Source: Nitrospira sp. BO4
GTDB lineage: Bacteria > Nitrospirota > Nitrospiria > Nitrospirales > Nitrospiraceae
DNA: 64,000 bases
Direction: 5' to 3'
Assembly: GCA_030144965.1 (NCBI GenBank)
Contig: JAMPUU010000024.1
Coordinates: forward strand, 1-64,000
Below are positions 8,647-17,665 of the stretch, in pieces. Both the position numbers and the translations under genes were made by a program. How positions within the stretch are numbered: the first letter of the stretch is position 1; each line of letters opens with the position of its first letter. The notes under the pieces were generated by a model. It worked only from the letters and a program-made list of their open reading frames with translations, searched no databases and had not been told where the DNA came from.

Positions 8647-9231
8647 TTACGGCCTTACGTGCGCTTCCTCTACCGGCACGGCCACCGATCCTAACTTCTT
8701 TCTGAATCGTGGCCAGCGAAGCAGGACGAATGCTGCTCCTGCACCAAGAAGTCCTCCGATCGCCCATCCGCCGAGCACATCAGTCACATAATGCGCGCCG
8801 ATATATACGCGGGCGAATCCGACGAGTCCCACGATCGGCCAGGTGACCCAACCGGATCTCGGATAGAGGGTTTGCAGGAACGCCGCGGCGGCCGCCGTGT
8901 TGATCGCATGGTTCGACGGAAAACTGAATAATCCTCCGCAGCCGCTCGGCTCGATTTTGACGGCCTCGGAAACTGCCCGGCATGGCCTGACACGCTCAAA
9001 GACCCATTTGAGCTGTCCACCGATAAAATCAGCGAGTCCCACCGCGCCGGCCAGAACCGGTCCGCCTAACAATGCCTCTCGCCGGTTGCTCCATATCCAA
9101 TATGCGATAGCGCAGGCCCCGGGCACATAGAGCAGGCTCCGGTGTCCCAGTTGGAGAAAGAAGTGATCGGCAGCCGGTGATCGGCCCGCCAAGCCGTTGA
9201 TCGCCAGAAAAAGAGTCTCGTCTATGCTCAT
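8647..9231 (-). CDS. PAP2-family membrane phosphatase
   Basis: A 194-residue protein with about five membrane helices. It carries the three acid-phosphatase signatures: KWVFERVRP (KX6RP), PSNH (phosphatase motif 2 with catalytic His), and RVYIGAHYVTDVLGG (motif 3 with nucleophile-type His). These enzymes hydrolyse lipid phosphates such as undecaprenyl pyrophosphate or phosphatidic acid on the periplasmic face; the substrate here is unknown. It is convergent with the CobW gene, with 13 bp between stop codons. Confidence 0.88.
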   Translation of the reverse strand: MSIDETLFLAINGLAGRSPAADHFFLQLGHRSLLYVPGACAIAYWIWSNRREALLGGPVLAGAVGLADFIGGQLKWVFERVRPCRAVSEAVKIEPSGCGGLFSFPSNHAINTAAAAAFLQTLYPRSGWVTWPIVGLVGFARVYIGAHYVTDVLGGWAIGGLLGAGAAFVLLRWPRFRKKLGSVAVPVEEAHVRP

Positions 9232-9322
9232 GCACGCGACGATAAAGCGTTACCCGTTGGGCGTCAAGCGGCAACCATTCTCTTGCCCATAAAGTAAATG
9301 ACGATTGTCAGAGAGCCACCCT

Positions 9323-9784
9323 TCACCGCGTCCGAAAATGGATTCGGACGGTCAGCTCACCGTCAACCGGATCGTCCCCACGCATCTGGGGATCGAAGGT
9401 CCATCTGCCGAGCGCATTGACTCCGGCAGTCGTGAGTTCCCGATGTTTGCACGGCTCCAACACCACGACCGTCACCTTCGCCTGCTTGGAAACCAACAAG
9501 CGTGCCTTCATCCAATCATCGAGTTCTTGGCCGGCGAGTGATGCAGGAATGGCGGGCCATGGCGTGGACTTGGCGACAGGACCCACTTGCTGATCTTTAT
9601 TGAGAGGCAGTCCATGAACGTGTACCTCCGGCAGCTCCAGGACGTCTTCCTCGTGATCGCTCTCATGGGTCGCGTCGTCACCCGCCGCTGCATTTGCAGC
9701 GGCCGGACCCAGGAACACACACAGCACACCGGAGAACACGAGCCGTGTACCAGCGCGGCACAGCATCGTCATGATTCCATCCAT
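9323..9784 (-). CDS. Secreted TonB C-terminal-domain-like protein
   Basis: A 153-residue protein with a cleavable-looking signal peptide (hydrophobic to ANAAA) and a short acidic His-rich linker (HESDHEEDV). Its C-terminal domain resembles TonB CTD (VTVVVLEPCKHRELTTAGVNALGRWTFDP, then GELTVRIHF). It lacks the long Pro-rich spacer and uncleaved anchor of true TonB, so it may be a periplasmic accessory to the receptor rather than the energiser. It starts 14 bp downstream of the TonB-dependent receptor stop and is probably co-transcribed with it. Confidence 0.65.
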   Translation of the reverse strand: MDGIMTMLCRAGTRLVFSGVLCVFLGPAAANAAAGDDATHESDHEEDVLELPEVHVHGLPLNKDQQVGPVAKSTPWPAIPASLAGQELDDWMKARLLVSKQAKVTVVVLEPCKHRELTTAGVNALGRWTFDPQMRGDDPVDGELTVRIHFRTR

Positions 9785-9798
9785 ACCATCCTCTTATA

Positions 9799-12207
9799 TC
9801 AGAAGAACCATTGCCCTCGGAAGAAGAAGGACCGAGGCATCCCGGCATGAGAGACCCCGAGGCCGATACTACCTTCCCCTTGATTGATGAAATACTTTTG
9901 ATCCAGGGCATTCACGATATCGAACCCGAGCAGTAGCTTCTGCCCATCCCAGGGCAACGGAATGACGTGGGCGATCGAAAAGTTATAGACAGTGTAGGAC
10001 GGGCTATGAGTCGAATTGGTCTTTCCACCTTCCTCCGCCGTTCGAAGTCCCGATGCGAACAACACCTGCCCGGTGATCGTCGTTCGCTCGAGCAATCGAT
10101 AACTCAGCACGCCCGAAGCGGTCAACGTCTGTTGGTGATCACAATGGATTCCACTGGAGGTATTGATATCCGCAATCTCGGCCGCCTCCAATAAGAAATG
10201 GCCGGATTGCAGCCCATACCCTTTACACTGTCCCCACGCGATGTTCCCGCGGCCCGACAGATTCTCCATGAACCACACCTTGAGCGCCGCATCGGCGCCC
10301 CTGGTCCAGCCTCGCTCAAAGGCAAAATAATTCAACAAGGGCGTCGTGCCAAACTGGCCGGCATCCGAAAGGAAGTTGGCCAGCTTGTAGTAGCCGGTGA
10401 GTTGCAGCGTCGCCCAATCCGTCAAGGCATGGGAACTGCCGATCTGAAAATAATGGGCGCGTTCGGCGCGAGGCTGATTGTTGGTCGTATCCTCCGGAGC
10501 CGCCTTCGTTCCCGCCGTATTCAGCTTGGTGAAGGAAATCGCCTCAAGATTCGGAGGAGTAAAGAGCCGGCCATAGAAGGCGTGGAACGCGTGGGCTGGG
10601 TTGTATCGATACGTGACGCCGATCCGCGGGCTGATCTGCCCTTCGTTTCGCTGGTACTGCACGGCATCCCCTCGGACGCCCACGTTGAAGGTCCAGTGCT
10701 CGTTCGGAGTCCATTGATCCTGAATCCAGAACTCCTGGCGCCAACCGATCAGCCGGTTGTCGGCATTGACATTGATGACACTTCCGGTTGGACCGCCCAA
10801 CCCGTCATCGAGAAACGTAAACAGCCTCGTCTTATTGATCGCCTGAGTGCGATCGATCTGGAATCCCGCCTTGATCAAATGCTCCTTGCTGTGGACAAAG
10901 GTGTAATCGAAGCGCGCACCGCCGGAATAACCGGTGCGATCTTGACTACCGGCCGAGAAAGGTTCGGTTTCGTCCGGCACGTACGCCAGGACATTGAACG
11001 GATCGGTCCTGAATGTGGCCCTCGTGCGGCGGAAATACCCGGCCATACTGAAAAAGTTACGGGTGTTGATGTCGTGTCTCCAGACCACGTGGCCGTACTG
11101 ATTGTTCTCTTTTTGATTCTCATCCACCATTTCCGACGGCACGGGGGTCAACCCTCCGGGTAACAGGCCGGCGATGGTGGGATTCAGCGCCTGACCCGGC
11201 AGCGTGGGAATCTGATACTTGGCGACGGAGTTCAAGAATAAGAACGTGAAGTTATTGTTGTTATCATGCTGATAATCACCGCGAAACATCGTTTGGTTCC
11301 GCTCGCTCTGTCCGTGAAAGATGGAATGACCGAGGGTCGGTGGCTCGATTCCCCGATTCGTCGCCGTATAGCTGTTCAAGAAGTAGTAACGGAACTTCTG
11401 GCCGATGGTTCCTCCGTACTCGATGGACGGATTGATGGTGTTGTTCGACCCTCCGAACATTTGAAGCGACCCAAACCCCGGCTTCGTCCCGCTCTTGGTT
11501 GTGATGTCGAGGAGCGCCGTCGCCTTGTTCCCCACGTTTGCCTCCATACCACCCAGTACGATATCTGCCCGCTCCCAAGCTCTGGGCGTAATCACATCCG
11601 AAAACGTTGAAGAGACCGTGTCTGGAATCGGAACCCCATCGATACGGAACTGAAGATTGGCATGGTCCTGGTGGATGTGGACCTGCTTCAAAGATCCATA
11701 GGTTGCGCTTGGGATCGTTACTAACAGATCCTCCAGATTGATGTTGTTCCCGCGCGGAAGAACATCGATTTCTCTTCGGCTGAGCGAATAGGTCTCACTC
11801 GACGTTTTGGCCTGAATGGGCGGCAACGGCGACACCACCTCGAGCGCCACTTCCGTGGTTTTTGAGAGGGTGAGCGTCACAGGTTTTGGTGGCTTGTCAC
11901 CCAGCGTCAGCACGACATATTCACTTCGATAGGTTTCCTGAAGGGCGCTGACGGAATAGGTGCCGATCTCTTTGACAGAGACTTTGAATTCGCCGGCATC
12001 GTTCGAGACTCCGGAGGATACCGTTTCCCCCTCTTGATTCTTCACCTCAACCACTGCCTGTGGCACTCGGCGAAGATCCTGATTCTGAACCACTCCCTTA
12101 ACGACCAAGGGCTCATCATGCTCTGCCGCATAAATGTCTGAACAGTTACACCAGGCCATTCCTATGGCAAACCCTGCGCACAGTACACATCTCACCACTG
12201 GGTACAT
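9799..12207 (-). CDS. TonB-dependent outer-membrane receptor
   Basis: About 802 residues: signal peptide (ending near IYAA), a carboxypeptidase-regulatory-like beta-sandwich (about 32-110), a plug domain (EIDVLPRGNNINLEDLLVTIPS onward, including the GGMEANVGNKA region) and a 22-strand-type barrel ending in an aromatic residue (GQWFF). These are the hallmarks of outer-membrane receptors that import chelated metals or other large ligands at the expense of TonB energy. The ligand is unknown. Neighbouring His-rich and metal-GTPase proteins suggest a metal, by inference. Two tandem ATGs occur; 12207 is preferred because GAGGAGG then lies six bases upstream. Confidence 0.88.
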   Translation of the reverse strand: MYPVVRCVLCAGFAIGMAWCNCSDIYAAEHDEPLVVKGVVQNQDLRRVPQAVVEVKNQEGETVSSGVSNDAGEFKVSVKEIGTYSVSALQETYRSEYVVLTLGDKPPKPVTLTLSKTTEVALEVVSPLPPIQAKTSSETYSLSRREIDVLPRGNNINLEDLLVTIPSATYGSLKQVHIHQDHANLQFRIDGVPIPDTVSSTFSDVITPRAWERADIVLGGMEANVGNKATALLDITTKSGTKPGFGSLQMFGGSNNTINPSIEYGGTIGQKFRYYFLNSYTATNRGIEPPTLGHSIFHGQSERNQTMFRGDYQHDNNNNFTFLFLNSVAKYQIPTLPGQALNPTIAGLLPGGLTPVPSEMVDENQKENNQYGHVVWRHDINTRNFFSMAGYFRRTRATFRTDPFNVLAYVPDETEPFSAGSQDRTGYSGGARFDYTFVHSKEHLIKAGFQIDRTQAINKTRLFTFLDDGLGGPTGSVINVNADNRLIGWRQEFWIQDQWTPNEHWTFNVGVRGDAVQYQRNEGQISPRIGVTYRYNPAHAFHAFYGRLFTPPNLEAISFTKLNTAGTKAAPEDTTNNQPRAERAHYFQIGSSHALTDWATLQLTGYYKLANFLSDAGQFGTTPLLNYFAFERGWTRGADAALKVWFMENLSGRGNIAWGQCKGYGLQSGHFLLEAAEIADINTSSGIHCDHQQTLTASGVLSYRLLERTTITGQVLFASGLRTAEEGGKTNSTHSPSYTVYNFSIAHVIPLPWDGQKLLLGFDIVNALDQKYFINQGEGSIGLGVSHAGMPRSFFFRGQWFF

Positions 12208-12313
12208 CATGCCCCTCCTCAGTCACAACGCGACGATCGTGGAAACATGGGACAGAATCAGGCATACCCCGTGCCGAGCAGCCTGTTTCCCTATCCTGAA
12301 ACTGACGCGATGG

Positions 12314-12670
12314 TTACAAACGGGGAGGAGCGCGAGAAGGACCGACGAGCGAAGGGGCTGCCGACAGCAGAATGGTTTCGGACGGAAGCTCCCGCTGTTG
12401 GACTGATTCGCAAAGAGCTAACCGAGGAACATCACAATCGACTGAGCCGGCTGTATGGTGCTGAACCCACTGACAAATGTCGGTGTCCGAATGTTCGTGG
12501 CCATCCGAATCAGCTGCGGCCAGCTCATGATGAACGTCCTGGGCCATGGCAAAAGGCGCCATGCCCAGCATGATGCAGATCATCCCCAGCGCGACTCCCA
12601 GACGGAGTAGCGGGGAGAAACGCATGGATCCAGCCATCATCGCTCGCATGGCCCTAGAATAAGAACCCAT
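12314..12670 (-). CDS. Small exported His-rich protein, DUF2946-like
   Basis: A 118-residue frame with several possible methionine starts, then a signal peptide (LLRLGVALGMICIMLGMAPFAMA, cleavage near AMAQ; split as LLRLGVALG and MICIMLGMAPFAMA). The mature part holds a His/Asp-rich segment (DVHHELAAADSDGHEHSDTD) and the ICQWVQHHTAGS block that recalls the small DUF2946-type proteins encoded beside copper or other metal receptors. It lies 106 bp upstream of the TonB receptor on the same strand, so a metal-binding role is inferred. The true start could be as late as 12625 (MRFSPLLRL). Confidence 0.55.
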   Translation of the reverse strand: MGSYSRAMRAMMAGSMRFSPLLRLGVALGMICIMLGMAPFAMAQDVHHELAAADSDGHEHSDTDICQWVQHHTAGSVDCDVPRLALCESVQQRELPSETILLSAAPSLVGPSRAPPRL

Positions 12671-12749
12671 GCTTGAAATTGCAAGAACTCCTCGCTCCAG
12701 GCCCCAATTCTCTCTGATCGGCCGCCTAGTTAGGCAGTATGGACTTTTC

Positions 12750-12758
12750 TGCTATTAT
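12750..12758 (+). promoter_or_regulatory. Extended -10 promoter candidate for the DAHP synthase gene
   Basis: TGC followed by TATTAT (12753-12758) fits the extended -10 pattern. No good -35 is visible 17 nt upstream. Transcription would start near 12765. Confidence 0.35.
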
Positions 12759-12822
12759 TCGTTAGATTCGTCCTCTTTCAGGCTAGAGTCGACCAAGGGC
12801 CAACACGGGGTGCGTGGAATTC

Positions 12823-13884
12823 ATGAATAGACCGATCGACAACCAGCACGTTATCGAAATCAAGGCACTCCCCTCCCCCCGTGCCGTCAAGACAAAACTG
12901 CCCATTACCGATCAAGCAGGAGCCCTGGTCGTCGAAACCCGAGAAGCGATTCGCCGAATTCTCCATGGGCAAGATCGTGATCGGCTGCTGGTCATCGTGG
13001 GTCCCTGTTCCATTCATGACCCTGATGCCGCCTATGAATATGCCGCCAAACTAAAGCCCGTTGCCGATGCGCTGCGTGATCGCTTCCTCATCGTCATGCG
13101 AACCTATTTTGAAAAGCCCCGGACCACCGTCGGGTGGAAAGGCCTTATCAATGACCCTCACCTCGATGGAACTTGTGACATTGCGACGGGGGTGGAGTTG
13201 GCGAGAGCGATTCTCCTCAGGATCAATCAGTTGGGCCTCCCCTGCGGGACGGAATTGCTGGATCCCATCAGCCCGCAATACGTCGCCGATTTGATCAGTT
13301 GGGCGGCGATCGGCGCCCGCACCACAGAGAGCCAAACCCATCGGGAAATGGCCAGCGGCGTGTCCATGCCGGTCGGATTTAAGAATGGGACCGAGGGCAG
13401 CATGCAGGTTGCCATCAACGCAATGAGTTCCGCCCGTATTCCACATCATTTCGTCGGTATCAACGCCGACGGCCAAACCGCGATCATCAAGACGATGGGT
13501 AACCCTGACCGCCACATCGTGTTGCGCGGTGGAGGCGGAAGAACCAATTACGAAGCCGAGCATGTCGCCAAGGCAGAAGCTGCCGTCGCAGAAGAAGGCA
13601 TCGCCCGCCCGATCATGATCGATTGCTCACACGACAATTCCAAGAAGGACCATACCCGTCAAGGCTTTGTCGCCCATGAGGTGTTGCGGCAATTCCGGGA
13701 AGGCCGCCAAAGCATCATGGGGCTGATGCTCGAAAGCAACTTGAACCCCGGTAGACAGGCATGGAAAGAAGGGGTCGCCCTCCTTCACGGCGTTTCCATT
13801 ACCGATGCCTGCCTTGGCTGGGGCGAAACAGAACATCTGTTGCACGAGCTCGCGACCGCGATCATTCCTAAGCCGGTCTCCTGA
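12823..13884 (+). CDS. aroG: 3-deoxy-7-phosphoheptulonate (DAHP) synthase, AroG/F/H class
   Basis: A 353-residue class I-alpha DAHP synthase that condenses PEP with erythrose-4-phosphate, the first step of the shikimate pathway. Family blocks are intact: VIVGPCSIHDP, MRTYFEKPRTTVGWKGLINDP, GARTTESQTHREMASG, VGFKNGTEG, ILRGGG-type (IVLRGGGGRTNY) and IDCSHDNSKKDH, which together supply PEP- and metal-binding residues. Length matches the E. coli isozymes. The ATG at 12823 is used; an in-frame GTG at 12814 is possible. It stands alone, divergent from the His-rich gene. The isozyme's feedback specificity cannot be told. Confidence 0.94.
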   Translation: MNRPIDNQHVIEIKALPSPRAVKTKLPITDQAGALVVETREAIRRILHGQDRDRLLVIVGPCSIHDPDAAYEYAAKLKPVADALRDRFLIVMRTYFEKPRTTVGWKGLINDPHLDGTCDIATGVELARAILLRINQLGLPCGTELLDPISPQYVADLISWAAIGARTTESQTHREMASGVSMPVGFKNGTEGSMQVAINAMSSARIPHHFVGINADGQTAIIKTMGNPDRHIVLRGGGGRTNYEAEHVAKAEAAVAEEGIARPIMIDCSHDNSKKDHTRQGFVAHEVLRQFREGRQSIMGLMLESNLNPGRQAWKEGVALLHGVSITDACLGWGETEHLLHELATAIIPKPVS

Positions 13885-14069
13885 TCCCATCCTCTCCGAC
13901 CATCGGAACCCCTTACACTTCGACAACGATGACCGTGCGAGTCCGTGATCGATCAATCATAGGGACGCTGAACCATGGGCACCGACCATGTCTCTTCGAC
14001 ACGCTCTGGACAAACCGATTGTAGAACACTTGAGTATCCTGGATTTCACCACCATGGTAGGATGCGCCG

Positions 14070-14843
14070 ATGTTGATCGACACACATACACATCTCGACG
14101 ACGCCCGCTACAACGACGACCGTGAAGCCATGATTGCCCGCGCGCGCGAGGCCGGAGTCACAATGTTCATCACCATCGGCTGTGATCTCACAACCAGCCA
14201 ATCTGCCGCCGTACTGGCCGATCGCTTTCCCTTCGTGTATGCCTCAGTCGGGGTTCATCCCCATGAGGTCAAACATATCGAGGACAATTGGTACGATGAA
14301 TTCCGCCGTTTGGCGCAGAGCGGCAAGGTCGTGGCCTATGGAGAGATCGGGCTCGACTATCACTACAATCATTCTTCTCCCAAGGAACAGCGTGAACGGT
14401 TCCGCGAACAGATTCAGCTTGCGCGCGAACTCAAGCTGCCCGTGATCATTCACACGAGAGAGGCGCAGGAGGATACGATCGCGATATTGAAGGAAGAGCG
14501 GGCATCAGAGGTCGGCGGGGTGTTTCACTGCTTTTCCGGGGATGGCTGGCTGGCGAAAGAGGCGCTGGATCTTGGTTTTTACCTTTCGTTTTCTGGAATC
14601 CTGACGTTTCAAAACGCAACGGCACTCCGCGAAATCGCCCGGCATACGCCGCTGGATCGCGTACTCATCGAAACCGACTGCCCGTATCTCACCCCCGTCC
14701 CCCATCGAGGGAAGCGCAACGAACCGGCCTACGTGACCCTGGTCGCACAACAGTTGGCGTCCCTGCATACCCCATCTCTGTCGTTGGAACAAATTTCCAA
14801 GCAGACCAGCGACAATGCGAAACAGCTATTCAAAATCGCCTGA
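14070..14843 (+). CDS. tatD: TatD-family metal-dependent hydrolase
   Basis: A 257-residue TIM-barrel amidohydrolase of the TatD/YcfH family. Metal ligands are visible: HTHLD (H6, H8), GEIGLDY, the IIHTRE and FHCFSG histidines, and ETDCPYL. Family members act as 3'-5' DNA/RNA exonucleases in repair and RNA turnover or as D-aminoacyl-tRNA-type deacylases. Length is standard. A 185-bp gap upstream (13885-14069) shows no gene. The gene's end overlaps the convergent NYN-domain gene by 14 bp. Confidence 0.92.
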   Translation: MLIDTHTHLDDARYNDDREAMIARAREAGVTMFITIGCDLTTSQSAAVLADRFPFVYASVGVHPHEVKHIEDNWYDEFRRLAQSGKVVAYGEIGLDYHYNHSSPKEQRERFREQIQLARELKLPVIIHTREAQEDTIAILKEERASEVGGVFHCFSGDGWLAKEALDLGFYLSFSGILTFQNATALREIARHTPLDRVLIETDCPYLTPVPHRGKRNEPAYVTLVAQQLASLHTPSLSLEQISKQTSDNAKQLFKIA

Positions 14844-15351
14844 GCTGACGGTCGCGCTGCCTTTGGGACTTTGGAAGCTTCCGGGGATTCCCCTTCTTTT
14901 CCGGTCCGCGCCTTGAGCGTTCGCCATCTCCGACATCAAGTTCCTTGTACGGCACGATGCCGACGGAAGCCGTCAATCCTCGGAGTTTCCCCGCAAACTC
15001 CCGAGCTTCCATGACGAAGGCCCCATGCGCTCTGGCCGCATTCACGATCTCATGGTCGGAACTGACGACCGCGCAGTCGACCCCATATTCCCGCGCCAAC
15101 CGTTGGATCACCTGATCCGCCCGCTCTCCCCGTTTCGAATAGATCACCTGTACACCGGCGCGATGTTCCCGCTTCTCTGTCGATCGGCCCTGCTGCCAGC
15201 CATCGAACACGACGGTAATATGATGATTCTTGCGGTGACGATAAGCCGCGAGATCCCGCAACAACGATTCGCGTGCCGATTCGAGGTGTCCGGAACGCGT
15301 TCCGCCAACTCCCAGGAGATTATATCCGTCGACGATCAGATGAGTGGGCAT
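14830..15351 (-). CDS. YacP-type NYN-domain putative ribonuclease
   Basis: A 173-residue protein of the YacP/DUF901 NYN family. Acidic and polar residues of the PIN-like active site are present: D8 and N11 (IVDGYNLLG), D50 (VVFDGW), D79 (RADQVI) and D99 (SSDHEI). A basic Lys/Arg-rich tail follows (about 145-173), likely for RNA contact. In Bacillus the homologue (Rae1) is a ribosome-associated endonuclease, so an RNA-cleaving role is plausible. It overlaps tatD convergently at its 3' end. Confidence 0.85.
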   Translation of the reverse strand: MPTHLIVDGYNLLGVGGTRSGHLESARESLLRDLAAYRHRKNHHITVVFDGWQQGRSTEKREHRAGVQVIYSKRGERADQVIQRLAREYGVDCAVVSSDHEIVNAARAHGAFVMEAREFAGKLRGLTASVGIVPYKELDVGDGERSRRGPEKKGNPRKLPKSQRQRDRQLRRF

Positions 15352-15418
15352 CTTTCACGCTACCGCGGAGATGATGGAACAGTCAATGCGGGTTCCGCAT
15401 TACTAACTAGCGTATTTC

Positions 15419-15448
15419 TTGACAAGGCGACGGACATCTGAGAATAGT
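15419..15448 (+). promoter_or_regulatory. Sigma70-like promoter candidate for the amidase gene
   Basis: Consensus TTGACA at 15419-15424, 18-nt spacer, then AATAGT (4 of 6 matches) at 15443-15448. A transcript would start about 25 nt before the ATG at 15478. Confidence 0.4.
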
Positions 15449-15477
15449 TTCACATCCTCATTGCCTGAAAAGGGCGT

Positions 15478-16761
15478 ATGCAAGCACGAGAACCACGGCT
15501 GCTTTCAGTCAAGCCCGTTATCCACCTTTTGTTCTGCGGGATCTTCCTTATTTCCGCACACGCCGTTCTGATTCAACCGGCCTGGGGTGAATCCCCTGAC
15601 CATCACCGTCCTCAGGCGGCGACGAAGTCGAAAAAGCCCCGTGTAGGGGCAACGCCCGCATCCCTCGCTCCTGTCACTGTCCGAAACCTCCGTGTGATGA
15701 CCAGCCCGGGCAAAACCCGACTCGTGATGGATTTAGATCGCCACACCAAGGTCATCGAGCAACGAGAGGACAATCCGAGTCGCGTGGTCATTGCGCTTTC
15801 CAATGCCTCGTTAAGTCAACCGGCGCTGGCCAAGGCCGCTGATGGTACGGTCCCTTCTCTCTTTATGGTGAGTCAACTGACTCCTCATATCGTCGCCGTG
15901 TCCCTTCCGACCACATCATTTCGGACGTATAAGCAGTTCGCGCTTTCCGATCCTCCCCGGTTGGTTGTCGATGTTACCCCCTCCATAGACCAGGGTGCCG
16001 CTTCTCCAAACGGAATACGTGAGATACCTTCGCGTTCAAGCCCTCCGTCCCCTCAACCCATAGCGCCTCCTGCCAAAGACTACACCACGATTGTGATAGA
16101 CCCTGGACATGGGGGGAAGGACCCCGGAGCACGTGGCCTTCGGCGAACGGAAGAAAAAGACATCACACTGAAAGTCGGACTTCAACTCCGGGAGCTTTTG
16201 AGCAAGCAACCGGGCATGCGCGTGATGATGACACGGGACCGTGATGTCTTTGTCGAGCTGGGAGACCGGGCCAAGTTTGCCAATAGCCACGAGGCCGATT
16301 TATTCGTGTCCATCCATGTGAATTCGCATCCCTCGCGTTCCGTCAAAGGCATTGAAATCTATCATTTCGGAGAGGCCAAGGATCAGCGGGCCTTGGAAGT
16401 GGCGGCGCGAGAAAACGGCACGCCCATCAGCAACACCGGAGTCGGATGGGAATATTTCGTTGCGGATTTGCTGACCACCAAGAAGATCGAAGAATCGTTG
16501 GAGCTCGCCTGGAACGCGAAAGAGGCGATGGTCGCTCAAATGAACGGGCACTATGCCGTCAACGACCATGGCGTCAAAACAGCCCCTTTTTACGTATTGC
16601 GATTTACGAGTATGCCCAGTATCTTGGCCGAGATTGCCTATATCTCGAACCCTACTGAAGAAGACCTCCTCCAGAAACCGGTGTTCGTCAGGGATGTCGC
16701 TCAATCGCTCTATCAAGGCATTGTCTCGTTCCTCGCCAGCAATCGATCGGATATCCGATGA
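15478..16761 (+). CDS. amiC: N-acetylmuramoyl-L-alanine amidase (AmiC-type, AMIN + Amidase_3)
   Basis: A 427-residue exported enzyme: signal peptide (hydrophobic about 15-35, cleavage near AWGES), an AMIN domain (about 65-165, starting VRNLRVMTSPGKTRLVMDL) that targets the septum or peptidoglycan, a Pro/Ser linker, and a catalytic Amidase_3 domain (about 200-420). Zinc ligands and the catalytic Glu are in VIDPGHGGKDPGARG, RRTEEKD, SIHVNSH and LAEIAYISN. It cleaves the amide between MurNAc and the stem peptide, separating daughter cells. It is followed after 30 bp by truA. Confidence 0.93.
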   Translation: MQAREPRLLSVKPVIHLLFCGIFLISAHAVLIQPAWGESPDHHRPQAATKSKKPRVGATPASLAPVTVRNLRVMTSPGKTRLVMDLDRHTKVIEQREDNPSRVVIALSNASLSQPALAKAADGTVPSLFMVSQLTPHIVAVSLPTTSFRTYKQFALSDPPRLVVDVTPSIDQGAASPNGIREIPSRSSPPSPQPIAPPAKDYTTIVIDPGHGGKDPGARGLRRTEEKDITLKVGLQLRELLSKQPGMRVMMTRDRDVFVELGDRAKFANSHEADLFVSIHVNSHPSRSVKGIEIYHFGEAKDQRALEVAARENGTPISNTGVGWEYFVADLLTTKKIEESLELAWNAKEAMVAQMNGHYAVNDHGVKTAPFYVLRFTSMPSILAEIAYISNPTEEDLLQKPVFVRDVAQSLYQGIVSFLASNRSDIR

Positions 16762-16791
16762 TCGTTTCCTTGGTCGCGAGCTCCGGGTTTC

Positions 16792-17529
16792 ATGCCCACC
16801 ATAAAACTCATCCTCGAATATGACGGCACTGCCTATGCAGGGTGGCAACGCCAGCCCGGCCAGCCGACGATTCAAGAAGCCGTCGAAACGGCCATCTTCG
16901 GCGTCACTCAATCCAAAGTACCGGTGATCGGCGCCGGACGTACCGACGCCGGAGTTCATGCGCTGGGGCAGGCTGCAAGCTTCCGTACCGACCGAGACAT
17001 GACGCCTCGTGAATGGAGCAGGGCCTTGAATGCCCACCTGCCGGAGAGCATTGTGGTGCGGTCAGCCACGCTCATGCCGGACACATTCCATGCGAGGCAT
17101 TCGGCGAAGGGCAAACTCTATGAGTACCGCATTGTGAATCGCCCGGAGCGTCCGGCGGTTGAACGTGACTATCGTTGGCACATCCATCGGCCTCTCGATG
17201 ACGCGGCGATGAATAAGGCCGGCCTCTACCTGATCGGCTCACACGATTTTTCTTCGTTCCAGACACAGCCTACCAAAAACGACGATCCCATGTGTCATCT
17301 TCAACGATTCACCGTCTTTCGAGAGGGTGAAGGATTGCGGGTTGAAGCCTACGCCGACCGGTTCTTGAAGCAGATGGTCCGATCGCTCGTCGGAACCCTT
17401 GTGGAAGTCGGCACGCACAAACGTCCGGCGGACAGCCTCAAAACCATTCTTGCGGCTCGCGACCGCTCGGCAGCCGGCAAAACCGCTCCCCCACAGGGGC
17501 TGTTTTTGGTGCGAGTCGACTATGATTGA
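16792..17529 (+). CDS. truA: tRNA pseudouridine(38-40) synthase TruA
   Basis: A 245-residue protein of standard TruA length. The catalytic aspartate is D52 in GAGRTDAGVHALGQ. Other family blocks are YDGTAYAGWQRQP, RHSAKGKLYEYRI, and LKQMVRSLVGTLVEVG near the end. It isomerises uridines 38-40 in the tRNA anticodon arm. It probably shares a transcript with the amidase. The 136-bp convergent gap after it (17530-17665) shows no convincing terminator. Confidence 0.95.
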   Translation: MPTIKLILEYDGTAYAGWQRQPGQPTIQEAVETAIFGVTQSKVPVIGAGRTDAGVHALGQAASFRTDRDMTPREWSRALNAHLPESIVVRSATLMPDTFHARHSAKGKLYEYRIVNRPERPAVERDYRWHIHRPLDDAAMNKAGLYLIGSHDFSSFQTQPTKNDDPMCHLQRFTVFREGEGLRVEAYADRFLKQMVRSLVGTLVEVGTHKRPADSLKTILAARDRSAAGKTAPPQGLFLVRVDYD

Positions 17530-17665
17530 TGCTTCAAAGATGCAGAAGAATCGCTGAAAGTGGGTCGCTACTTGCTGGATCGTGTTGAATTCAGCCTCAA
17601 TGGGAGACCATGCCCTCCACGAGGCCACACCTAGCACTCAACCTATATCCAGTTTCGCGTATTCG

